A DNA stretch of 64,000 nt from assembly GCA_902491765.1 (NCBI GenBank), contig CABUIY010000007.1:27508-91507 (forward strand). Reading direction: 5' to 3'. How positions within the stretch are numbered: the first letter of the stretch is position 1; each line of letters begins with the position of its first letter. This DNA comes from an uncultured Collinsella sp. Lineage in GTDB: Bacteria; Actinomycetota; Coriobacteriia; Coriobacteriales; Coriobacteriaceae. This document shows, piece by piece, positions 34,204-41,645 of the stretch. The notes under the pieces were generated by a model. That model did no database searches. It was not told the origin of the DNA and was given only the letters and a program-made list of their open reading frames with translations. The translations under genes were made by a program, and so were the position numbers.

Positions 34204-35355
34204 CTAGTAGATCCTTTCGACCTCCTTGGTCAAGGCCCTGAAAAGATCCCCAGCTGAGGGGTCTGCCCCAGGACACAGCGATTGCCAGGCACCCGTTTCT
34301 CCGATGGTGCCCGCACTCGTCATAACAAGATCGTCGCTCCGCCTGCGAATGGAGACACTAACGGAGCGGCCATTATGGAACCCATGGATATCGACTTTAT
34401 TTATGCGCCCATCAGCTAGATAACTAATCATGACATTGATGCTGTCACCATACTCCGGCAATTCGAAGCCGTGGGAATCCATCAATAGCTTCACGTCCTG
34501 ATGGTAAATGCGGGCCTCGACGACATTCTTGGGCATCTTCCCCGTCTTTGTTGGAGAGCAAAAGCTGATGCTTGGCTCCTCTTCGCTCATGCCTCGGTCA
34601 AACCTAAGCATGCACGGGCATACCGACTCAATGGTTCGCAAGGCGTCCGCCGCGACCTTTTCCTCGGTAAACATCTCCACGTCGATGCCGTTTTCTTCCA
34701 TATAGGCACGGTTTTTACGTTGAAGCTCTAGCCGAGCCGCAGCCTCCCCATCTCCACGCTGTTCCCAATTTCCGGAGTCGGCGACATTTCGATCGAATGT
34801 AGAATCAACGGAACATGGCGCTTGCTGTTGAGTCTGATCACTGTCGCCGAGACGCCTTAGCTCGGAGCGTCTCATCAGTAGTGTCACAATATCAAACAGC
34901 CAACCAAATCCAAAAAGGCCAAAGGTAAAGAGATATAGAAAGAAGCTACCCCACATCCGTGCATACGCCCTATGAGCGCCCGACCACCCAAGAAGGAAGC
35001 ATAGCAAAAGCGCCTTGTTTGCCCTGTCAACCGACGTAATCTCTCGAGTGAGAGATTTCTGTTCAGGCTTCGTCAAAGGTGTAATTTCATGCGATGAAAC
35101 AGTAATTGAGGACGTCCTTGACGCCGAGCTCCGAGCGCCTGATTTAGCAACGGCGCGAGCGACATCCCCAACTCCGACGGTCGTTCTGCTGTATACGGCA
35201 TTGTAAGCAGCCTTCTTCGGATTTTTGATCCACCCCATGCCCTTCTTACCATAGCCGGGGATTATCGCCCGCTTTACCGCGCGCTTCGCTCTGCCGGTCG
35301 TTCTTGCCTTGAGTGATGTCTTTAGATTCGGCTTACGCAGCCCGACCTTTACCAT
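34204..35355 (-). CDS. TM2-domain membrane protein of unknown function
   Basis: A 383-residue protein. Residues 1-90 are strongly basic (MVKVGLRKPNLKTSLKARTT and onward). A TM2 domain follows at about 115-175: two helices around LLCFLLGWSGAHRAYARMWG and SFFLYLFTFGLFGFGWLFDI. The C-terminal 200 residues are soluble and mixed alpha/beta, unlike typical TM2 proteins. GGAG 7 nt upstream selects the ATG at 35355. The soluble domain was not recognised. It is convergent with dacA. Confidence 0.75.
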   Translation of the reverse strand: MVKVGLRKPNLKTSLKARTTGRAKRAVKRAIIPGYGKKGMGWIKNPKKAAYNAVYSRTTVGVGDVARAVAKSGARSSASRTSSITVSSHEITPLTKPEQKSLTREITSVDRANKALLLCFLLGWSGAHRAYARMWGSFFLYLFTFGLFGFGWLFDIVTLLMRRSELRRLGDSDQTQQQAPCSVDSTFDRNVADSGNWEQRGDGEAAARLELQRKNRAYMEENGIDVEMFTEEKVAADALRTIESVCPCMLRFDRGMSEEEPSISFCSPTKTGKMPKNVVEARIYHQDVKLLMDSHGFELPEYGDSINVMISYLADGRINKVDIHGFHNGRSVSVSIRRRSDDLVMTSAGTIGETGAWQSLCPGADPSAGDLFRALTKEVERIY

Positions 35356-35394
35356 ATTTCTACTCCATCCCCTAGGAACCCCACACCGGGGTGC

Positions 35395-35483
35395 ACGAGC
35401 ACGCCTGGGTCTCCCCGTTTTCAAGCGCCCCGTGTTTGCCTAATGTTCACGCCCTTTCGGACTCTAATCCCCAGCTGCCATTC
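35395..35483. repeat. Decayed tRNA-Ser tail cassette (oldest copy)
   Basis: Degenerate match to the right half of the cassette at 35532-35675: CGTGTTTGCCTAA against CGCGTTTGCTTAA, and a damaged T-arm motif CTAATCCCCAGCT against GAATCCCCAGCT. It is followed by a terminator-like GGGCCCC/GGGACCC segment (35500-35515). Confidence 0.5.
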
Positions 35484-35531
35484 TTGATAATAAAAAAGGG
35501 CCCCAAATGGGACCCTTCTTCAAAGTCATAC

Positions 35532-35675
35532 TGGCGGAGAGCTGGGGATGTCCGGGCATGCTGCGCATGCCCTCCGGCTTCAAAGCCTGGCGGCTTTTCG
35601 CCCACGGGCTACAAACGCTTTCGCGTTTGCTTAACGCCCGTGCCCTCTCGGGTTCGAATCCCCAGCTAACGTGGT
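35532..35675. repeat. tRNA-Ser tail cassette
   Basis: Starts with TGGCGGAGAGCTGGGGAT, identical to the 3' end of tRNA-Ser in the same orientation as the tRNA at 35722. It continues with a GC-rich module holding GGGCATGCTGCGCATGCCC and AAACGCTTTCGCGTTT hairpins, and ends with a plus-oriented T-arm motif GGGTTCGAATCCCCAGCT. A terminator (35682-35707) separates it from the intact tRNA. Confidence 0.75.
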
Positions 35676-35721
35676 TCAACTAAAAAAGGGCCCCTTTCGG
35701 AACCCTTCTTTAAAGTCTTAC

Positions 35722-35812
35722 TGGCGGAGAGCTGGGGATTCGAACCCCAGATGCCCTTTTGGGGCATACTCGCTTAGCAGGCGAGCACCTTCGGCCTCTC
35801 GGTCAGCTCTCC
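35722..35812 (-). tRNA. tRNA-Ser(GCU)
   Basis: A 91-nt class II tRNA with encoded CCA. Acceptor stem GGAGAGC/GCTCTCC, anticodon loop CTGCTAA (GCT), long variable arm, T-arm GGGTTCGAATCCC. Promoter TTGCCC (35850-35855), 17 bp, TACTAT (35827-35832). Reads AGC and AGU codons. Confidence 0.95.
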
Positions 35813-35917
35813 GTAACAGCCGTTCTATAGTAACCAAACAGCCGAAGTTGGGCAAGGGGAATTTTGAGGCGTTTCCTCTTTTACCTCTCTTTTACCAGTA
35901 AACGTCTCAGTCAATCA

Positions 35918-35972
35918 TCTCAACCTGTAACATCTGCAGGCCGTAATCCCCTCCAGATGTTACAGGTTGAGA
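35918..35972. repeat. Perfect 19-bp inverted repeat
   Basis: TCTCAACCTGTAACATCTG (35918-35936) and its exact complement (35954-35972) with a 17-nt loop. It lies between tRNA-Ser and the AAA ATPase gene, 50 bp after that gene's stop. Confidence 0.75.
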
Positions 35973-36021
35973 CAAAGATACAAGGACGGCCCCAGCGACA
36001 GCGCGGACAGCCCATTCTTTA

Positions 36022-37104
36022 TTAGTCCTCTCGAACGGTCTCCAACAGATAATCGCGCATGTACGGAATTGCAAACGAAACACAGCCATAGCCCGCGGGC
36101 TCAATCAACCCCGCATCGATCAGACGCTTGCGATATGACCCAACTTTGTTCGCCGACAAACCCATCTTCTTGGCGATATCGCCGTTGGCGATATCGACGC
36201 CCTCGCATTGAGCCATCGCCGCGAGATACTGAAACTGCCGTTCCGACACCCTGCGCAGCGCTGGGGCAATCACCATAGCATTAAAGCTATCAAGAGCCGC
36301 CTGGATACCCTTACGAGCCGCCTCTTCGCTCACGCTCTCCGCCCCACTGCGCGCAGCAACCTGCCAAGCGTAATATCCGACCAGCTGGACCATAAAGGGA
36401 TAGCCTGCCGAAGCTTTTGTTAATAGCTCAGCGGCACCTTTGTCGAGCTCCTTGCCCGCTCGTCTCATCGTATCCTCAAACGATCCGCCAACTTCAAAAT
36501 CGGAAAGCCGAGTAAGTTCAACATGTTTGGCTCGCTGAAGGAACGTCAACGTATCATCCACCACCACGCCATCTACCGATGTCGGCAGCCCGGCGAAAGC
36601 GAAAGCGACATTCGCTCCTTGGCGGATCAAGAGCTGCATCTCATTGCCTAGCTCGCGCATTTCCTCAGTTGAGGCATCCTGGATCTCGTCGAGCGTAATG
36701 AGCAGACCACCGCGCTTCGCAGCATCGTACATCGCCTCGCCCAGATGAGAGGCCGACTTCGACATCTCCATGGAGCCAAGGCTGACCCCTAAAATCGATG
36801 GGGAAATCGAGATTGATTCAAGACGAACGTTTCGCTGCAGAGCCTCGAGGATTCTATTGCAAAAACCAGCATTGGAGGCAACGTCAACGACCTCGAATCC
36901 TTTTTTGCGTGCAAGGTCACCCAATGCATTAAGGAGCACCGTTTTACCTGTGCCTCGGACGCCCGAGATGCGCATGAGTCGATCGGGGGCACCAGGACCA
37001 TTCTCAAGAGCCTCGGCAAAGTCATCCAAAACAGTGTCCCGTCCGATAAGCTCAGGCGGATTCATGCCCGCCGTTGGCTTAAAGGGGTTAACAGCTTTCG
37101 TCAT
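36022..37104 (-). CDS. AAA-type ATP-binding protein with C-terminal winged helix
   Basis: A 360-residue STAND/archaeal-ATPase-like protein. The N-terminal part is NPFKPTAGMNPPELIGRD, Walker A is GVRGTGKTVLLNAL (about 49-62), and Walker B is GGLLITLDEIQDAS. AFAGLPTSVDG is a sensor-like segment. A C-terminal winged-helix part (RQFQYLAAMAQCEGVDIANG, then KKMGLSANKVGSYRKRLIDA) should bind DNA. Such proteins occur as orphan genes, often in accessory DNA; the function is unknown. GGAGGG supports the ATG at 37104. A set of TTTARCA repeats lies directly upstream, which may be its own operator. Confidence 0.8.
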   Translation of the reverse strand: MTKAVNPFKPTAGMNPPELIGRDTVLDDFAEALENGPGAPDRLMRISGVRGTGKTVLLNALGDLARKKGFEVVDVASNAGFCNRILEALQRNVRLESISISPSILGVSLGSMEMSKSASHLGEAMYDAAKRGGLLITLDEIQDASTEEMRELGNEMQLLIRQGANVAFAFAGLPTSVDGVVVDDTLTFLQRAKHVELTRLSDFEVGGSFEDTMRRAGKELDKGAAELLTKASAGYPFMVQLVGYYAWQVAARSGAESVSEEAARKGIQAALDSFNAMVIAPALRRVSERQFQYLAAMAQCEGVDIANGDIAKKMGLSANKVGSYRKRLIDAGLIEPAGYGCVSFAIPYMRDYLLETVRED

Positions 37105-37122
37105 TCTGCCCTCCTCTGCTAG

Positions 37123-37179
37123 TTTTAACAACTTTAACAAAGTTTAGCAACTTTAGCAGAGTTTAACAGTTTTAGCAGG
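37123..37179. repeat. Six tandem TTTARCA repeats upstream of the AAA ATPase gene
   Basis: The plus strand reads six imperfect 8-10-bp units of the form TTTAACAAC, TTTAGCAAC and TTTTAGCAG, spaced close to one helical turn apart. They start 19 bp upstream of the start codon. The phasing suggests cooperative binding of a protein to one face of the DNA. Confidence 0.65.
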
Positions 37180-37266
37180 CTCGGCGGCTTTATGCCTTAC
37201 CAATCCTGCCGGGTCCTCCCGCCCGCGCCGATACAAATAGCGCGGTGCGGCCCCTCTATATCGCCC

Positions 37267-39708
37267 CTACCCCAGCGAGCGGTTGAGGGAGCCGAGCTCG
37301 TCGTTACCCATGGTACGCCACATTTGGAAGATGCAACCGCGCGCCAGGAAAAAGAAGCCGTTGTCGACCAGTTGCACAGCGGCATCTGCCAGCTGATTCG
37401 TCACGGCGGACACTGGCGGCAGCTCAAGTCCAGCCTTGCGGATGGTCTCGACCGCCTCCTCGAACGTCGGAGGCTCGCTGACGCCCATCTCGTTCATAAG
37501 GCCCTGCATTTCTTCCAGCGCGCTGCTGCCCGACTCCTCGCCGCGCGGCACTAGACGGTAACAAGCCAGCGCTAGGTCGAGCTGATCGCAATTCCAATAG
37601 GCAAACGCCAAGCGATAGAACAGGTAGCCAATTGCAGAACGATCGCTGGCAATACGTAGGCCGTGGCGCGCCACCTCGATAATCTCGTCAAAGCGCTCCA
37701 GACGCGCAAGCACGTTGATGAGCGCAAAGTGCGATTGCATGGACGAGCGCGCCAGATCGTAAAGATGGCGCACCTCGGGCAGTGCTCGTTCAAAGTCCTC
37801 TTGCTCGGCGTAAAAGCTGCAGATCTCGTGCTGGGCAAAGTACAGCGCATCGGGCGCACGAAGGATTCGCACAGAGTCGTCTTCTTCCAATACCGGTAAC
37901 ACCATGCGCACCAGCTGGTTATCGCAAAACTGCGTTTGAACCGGACCTGTCGCCAAAAGCTCGGCGACAGTGCACTTAGCCTCCAACTCCTCGACAAGAC
38001 GGGAAAAGCCTTCAAAAGCACCTGTACGGTCTACTTTTGCCTGCTCGCGCAATTCAACAACACGGGCCACGTATGGGTCATCGTCCTCTTCCATGACCTC
38101 CAACTCGTCAGCCGTATCGGCAAGCAGCAGATCGCGCAGCGCCGGCGGCAGCGTGCGATGGTCATCACGCGGACGAGCATGAACCTCCGCAGGCTCAATC
38201 GTCTCCGGAGCGGTTGACTCATACGCCTCAAGCACACGCTTGCACGGCATATCGTCCATGTCCATGCTCTCAAGATCCTTGGCGACAGGCACGCAATCGG
38301 CCAGATAGGCCGCGCGCCCAAAGAAATACGTTGCAACAACGCGCTCGCCCTGCTCACTGTCGGGAGCAGCAATCTGCACATAGCAGCGCGTGATGCAGGT
38401 GCCCGCGGCAAAACACGCTGCCGCAAGCGTGAGTGCCACGCGCGCATCGTGCTCCGCGGCCCAGATCGCGCGCGTGTCCTCGTCCAGCTCGCGCCAGGCG
38501 TCATCCTGAGCGTCGTATTCACGTTGCAGCATGGCATCAACGACAGACTGCCCAAACCGAACGAGCATAATCCCCTCGGCAACGTTTGCCCGATAGGTAT
38601 AGTCGAGCCGCGTGACCACGTTGAGCGCCTCAACGATTCGCGCAAAACGGGTGCGCACGTCCCACTCGCCGCCCGGCTGGCACGAAACCGTTCCCGGCTT
38701 GGCCCACGGGTTATCGCTCGAAGCCGTATCGAGCAGTCGGGGAACATCGTTGGTCGTCTTGGCGATATGCCACGCATCAAAGAGCGCGCAGCCCTCAAGG
38801 CTCGGCGAGGATGCCGCAGGGGCCAATCCGGCCCCGATGCGCTCAAGGATGCCGGAGAGGCGGTTGAGACGGCACTCGATGGCAAGCAGCATGTCAATCT
38901 CGTCCTGGTCCAACAGGCTACGATCAAAATTGAGATAGAAAATCTTTGAGCGATCAATGCGAGCCAGGCTCATCTCGGACTTAGCAGCGATGGTGCGCAG
39001 GCGGGGCAAGTCAATTTCGCTCATAAGGGCGGCGGCATAGCGCTCGATACCGCTCGGATTCTCGGCATGGTCAACGCGGTAAAGCAGCGTCTCGATAGCA
39101 TCGGGGAGCGGTGCCGTGTTAAAGTCCAAAAACACCTCGACCGGCTCGGGCAACTTTACGAGCTTGATCTTGTCGACAACGTTTTGCATACCCTCGTCGA
39201 GTCCGCCGGCGTCCGCCGTGTTCACAATAGCGCTTTCGGAGTTGGCAAATATCACGTAGCGCAAGAACATCGAGGCCATGAACTCACCGTAAGGAAGGGC
39301 GCGGGTCGAATTCCATGTCTCGTGGTCGGACTGCTCGCGCATGGGGCCTTCGGGAGAGCCGGCAGTTTGCGCACACGCGCGCATTGCACCGTTGGCTTTC
39401 CTTACCATAATCTCACCAATACTGGAATCCGACTCGTCAAGGACCAGTTCCATGTCGGGATCGTTGGGCAGCGGAGCCTCGCTGACGGGGCGGTCCACCT
39501 TGTACACCTCACCCGAAACGCTTACGTAGCCCAAAAGCGACACATGACTTTTGCCAACGAACTCGACGACATAACAAGATTCATGCTGATCCTCGCCAAA
39601 GAGTTTCCAGACCACGCCATATGAGCGTCCCGCAGGCTGCTCGGGCATCGCCGGAAAGCGCTTTTTGGGATCGAGAAACCTGAGCTTGTATGTCGGACGC
39701 TCTGCCAC
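37267..39708 (-). CDS. Large protein of unknown function with TPR-like C-terminal part
   Basis: An 813-residue soluble protein, not recognised. The N-terminal 130 residues look like a beta-rich domain (YKLRFLDPKKRFPAM, YVVEFVGKSHVSLLGYVSVS). The middle (about 140-480) is largely helical. From about 590 on, helix pairs such as ALYFAQHEICSFYAEQEDFE and YLFYRLAFAYWNCDQLDLAL look like tetratricopeptide repeats. No signal peptide or membrane helix is seen. The start is a GTG with AGGG about 10 nt upstream. It shares its strand with the AAA gene, 162 bp away. A scaffold or regulatory role is only a guess. Confidence 0.65.
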   Translation of the reverse strand: MAERPTYKLRFLDPKKRFPAMPEQPAGRSYGVVWKLFGEDQHESCYVVEFVGKSHVSLLGYVSVSGEVYKVDRPVSEAPLPNDPDMELVLDESDSSIGEIMVRKANGAMRACAQTAGSPEGPMREQSDHETWNSTRALPYGEFMASMFLRYVIFANSESAIVNTADAGGLDEGMQNVVDKIKLVKLPEPVEVFLDFNTAPLPDAIETLLYRVDHAENPSGIERYAAALMSEIDLPRLRTIAAKSEMSLARIDRSKIFYLNFDRSLLDQDEIDMLLAIECRLNRLSGILERIGAGLAPAASSPSLEGCALFDAWHIAKTTNDVPRLLDTASSDNPWAKPGTVSCQPGGEWDVRTRFARIVEALNVVTRLDYTYRANVAEGIMLVRFGQSVVDAMLQREYDAQDDAWRELDEDTRAIWAAEHDARVALTLAAACFAAGTCITRCYVQIAAPDSEQGERVVATYFFGRAAYLADCVPVAKDLESMDMDDMPCKRVLEAYESTAPETIEPAEVHARPRDDHRTLPPALRDLLLADTADELEVMEEDDDPYVARVVELREQAKVDRTGAFEGFSRLVEELEAKCTVAELLATGPVQTQFCDNQLVRMVLPVLEEDDSVRILRAPDALYFAQHEICSFYAEQEDFERALPEVRHLYDLARSSMQSHFALINVLARLERFDEIIEVARHGLRIASDRSAIGYLFYRLAFAYWNCDQLDLALACYRLVPRGEESGSSALEEMQGLMNEMGVSEPPTFEEAVETIRKAGLELPPVSAVTNQLADAAVQLVDNGFFFLARGCIFQMWRTMGNDELGSLNRSLG

Positions 39709-39810
39709 GAAATATCACCCTGATCGGTCGCTTGAAGAAGGAGTGGTCGCGAATAAGTCGCGACATCTACTCGGAATCTTACACGAGTCGATAAGAAATC
39801 GTCCGCTTCA

Positions 39811-39855
39811 CGCCCGCGCCTCGACCGAGGTTCGAATCCATGCAGTGCTTACGTA
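39811..39855. repeat. Truncated tRNA-Arg tail cassette (right end only)
   Basis: Keeps only CGCGCCTCGACCGAGGTTCG and a variant end (CAGTGCTTACGT) of the cassette, followed by the AAAAGAAAAGCCCCCG terminator text. A similar right-end remnant is at 40666-40710. Confidence 0.6.
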
Positions 39856-39893
39856 AAAGAAAAGCCCCCGTTGCCGGGAGCTTTAATCTCAAA

Positions 39894-40044
39894 TGGTGCG
39901 GCGTATAGGATTCCGCGCATCCGCTGCGCGGATCCGCACCGGCTTCGCCCGCCTGCCGGCGTGCTCGCCCGCTCGCTAAAAACGCCCCGCGTTTTCTTGG
40001 CGCTCGCGCCTCGACCGAGGTTCGAATCCATGCAGCGGCGACAT
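39894..40044. repeat. tRNA-Arg tail cassette, copy 1
   Basis: Begins TGGTGCGGCGTATAGGATTC, a direct copy of the tRNA-Arg 3' end (minus sense). A 105-bp GC-rich module follows, with CGGCTTCGCC..., CCGGCGTGC and AAAACGCCCCGCGTTTT hairpins. It ends with GGTTCGAATCCATGCAGCGG on plus, an inverted T-arm and tail. A terminator AAAGCCCCCGTTGCCGAAGG lies between it and the tRNA at 40084. The 39709-39810 stretch holds nothing recognisable. Confidence 0.8.
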
Positions 40045-40083
40045 AAAAGAAAAGCCCCCGTTGCCGAAGGCTTCAAGTTCAAT

Positions 40084-40160
40084 TGGTGCGGCGTATAGGA
40101 TTCGAACCTATGACGTTCTGATTCGTAGTCAGACCCTCTATCCAGCTGAGGTAACGCCGC
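40084..40160 (-). tRNA. tRNA-Arg(ACG), copy 1
   Basis: A 77-nt tRNA with encoded CCA: acceptor GCGGCGT/ACGCCGC, anticodon loop CTACGAA (ACG, read as ICG after deamination), T-arm GGTTCGAATCC. Promoter TTGACC (40196-40201), 17 bp, CATAAT (40173-40178). Confidence 0.96.
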
Positions 40161-40318
40161 GACTTGTTGATTATTATGCACATGGACTGAATAAAGGTCA
40201 AGCGTTTTTCAAAAAAAGTTATTGAATTTGATTTTTACTCATTTTGACCACTTGATGCGATCTTCGACGCATCGCGATATAAGAAAAGCCTCCGTTACCG
40301 GAGGCTTTAAAATTCAAT

Positions 40319-40469
40319 TGGTGCGGCGTATAGGATTCCGCGCATCCGCTGCGCGGATCCGCACCGGCTTCGCCCGCCTGCCGGCGTGCTCGCCCGCTCG
40401 CTAAAAACGCCCCGCGTTTTCTTGGCGCTCGCGCCTCGACCGAGGTTCGAATCCATGCAGCGGCGACAT
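40319..40469. repeat. tRNA-Arg tail cassette, copy 2
   Basis: A 151-bp copy that looks identical to copy 1 by eye, again followed by the GCCCCCG terminator and a complete tRNA-Arg. Confidence 0.8.
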
Positions 40470-40508
40470 AAAAGAAAAGCCCCCGTTGCCGAAGGCTTCA
40501 AGTTCAAT

Positions 40509-40585
40509 TGGTGCGGCGTATAGGATTCGAACCTATGACGTTCTGATTCGTAGTCAGACCCTCTATCCAGCTGAGGTAACGCCGC
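40509..40585 (-). tRNA. tRNA-Arg(ACG), copy 2
   Basis: Identical in sequence to copy 1. Promoter TTGACC (40621-40626), 17 bp, CATAAT (40598-40603). The promoter-proximal sequence is also shared with copy 1, so promoter, tRNA and cassette were duplicated together. Confidence 0.96.
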
Positions 40586-40665
40586 AACGCACGGATTATT
40601 ATGCACGTGACCCCTCGATGGGTCAAGCGACAATTTGGAAAAATTTTACGAAGTGATGATTAAGA

Positions 40666-40710
40666 TGCTCGCGCCTCGACCGAGGTTCGAATCCGTGCGG
40701 TGCCGGCGTA
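40666..40710. repeat. Truncated tRNA-Arg tail cassette (right end only)
   Basis: Carries CTCGCGCCTCGACCGAGG and the T-arm motif, then a variant tail GTGCGGTGCCGGCGT and the terminator text. Its left portion is missing, replaced by the promoter region of tRNA-Arg copy 2. Confidence 0.6.
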
Positions 40711-40748
40711 AAAGAAAAGCCCCCGTTGCCGGAAGCTTCAAGTTCAAT

Positions 40749-40899
40749 TGGTGCGGCGTATAGGATTCCGCGCATCCGCTGCGCGGATCCGCACCGGCTT
40801 CGCCCGCCTGCCGGCGTGCTCGCCCGCTCGCTAAAAACGCCCCGCGTTTTCTTGGCGCTCGCGCCTCGACCGAGGTTCGAATCCATGCAGCGGCGACAT
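40749..40899. repeat. tRNA-Arg tail cassette, copy 3
   Basis: 151 bp, by eye identical to copies 1 and 2, followed by the terminator and tRNA-Arg copy 3. Confidence 0.8.
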
Positions 40900-40938
40900 A
40901 AAAGAAAAGCCCCCGTTGCCGAAGGCTTCAAGTTCAAT

Positions 40939-41015
40939 TGGTGCGGCGTATAGGATTCGAACCTATGACGTTCTGATTCGTAGTCAGACCCTCTATCCAG
41001 CTGAGGTAACGCCGC
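40939..41015 (-). tRNA. tRNA-Arg(ACG), copy 3
   Basis: Identical to copies 1 and 2. Its promoter differs: TTGACT at 41051-41056 with a TTTATA-like -10 about 17-18 bp on. This is therefore likely the original upstream end of the tandem array. Confidence 0.96.
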
Positions 41016-41094
41016 AGCGCAAGACATATAAAACCACTTTAGTTCGTTAGAGTCAAGCAAAATCTCAAACTTTTTTCGCGCGGGCCGCAATTTG

Positions 41095-41472
41095 TCACGC
41101 TGCACCACAAGCATCGGCGCTTCTCGTGCGATCGATTGGCTTTTCGATCACATCGAACCCGACGCCAAGCTCCCCCAGAAGCGACCGCACCCGCTGGGCA
41201 CAATCATAATCGGCAAACGAGATGCTCAGCATGCGCGCGACCTGGTTGGAAGTCCCAACTCCATAGAAGTGCTCCAGCGCCACAAGCCCCACGTGCGTCA
41301 CAAAGGTCTCGACCACATGCGGCGACTCCTCAAAACACCATTGTGTCAACGGACCCTCACTCGTCTGTCGAACCACCAGGCCACCCATGCCAGACGGCTC
41401 ACACGTTACAAGCAGGTACTCCCCACCCTCGTCGCTCTCAAACAAAACCACCCGATCATCAAACAGCTCCAT
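41095..41472 (-). CDS. Small acidic protein of unknown function
   Basis: A 125-residue soluble protein, MELFDDRVVLFESDEGGEYL and onward. Two segments look like alternating strands and helices (GLVALEHFYGVGTSNQVARM, CAQRVRSLLGELGVGFDVIE). No known motif was recognised. It is 173 bp upstream of serS in the direction of transcription reversed, and the serS terminator lies between them, so it has its own transcript. GAAAGGGGACGCG precedes the ATG. Confidence 0.65.
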   Translation of the reverse strand: MELFDDRVVLFESDEGGEYLLVTCEPSGMGGLVVRQTSEGPLTQWCFEESPHVVETFVTHVGLVALEHFYGVGTSNQVARMLSISFADYDCAQRVRSLLGELGVGFDVIEKPIDRTRSADACGAA

Positions 41473-41600
41473 CGCGTCCCCTTTCTCTCGCTCTTATTAA
41501 GCAAAAGCATAGCAGGTAGATGGCTGTATACAGAACAGCTGTTCGTGTGTTTTCTATTGAGCTGTCCGCACGGCATGGTATGGACCTGCGCACGAAATAG

Positions 41601-41624
41601 GGCGCCCCCGAAGGAGCGCCCTTG
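41601..41624 (-). terminator. Terminator of serS
   Basis: AGGGCGC/GCGCCCT stem, 22 bp after the serS stop, followed by a short T-containing stretch on the minus strand. Confidence 0.7.
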
Positions 41625-41645
41625 CATATCCCCTATGCAGCCAAC

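Noticed and set aside
37123..37179. The TTTARCA repeats as a minimal CRISPR array or an iteron origin
   Set aside because: Units are only 8-10 bp without spacers, no cas or replication initiator is nearby, and they sit at a gene start.
39849..41114. Repeated open frames across the tRNA-Arg array giving proteins of about 75-160 residues
   Set aside because: They run through tRNA genes, terminators and the cassette hairpins; the repetition reflects the DNA repeat, not a protein family.
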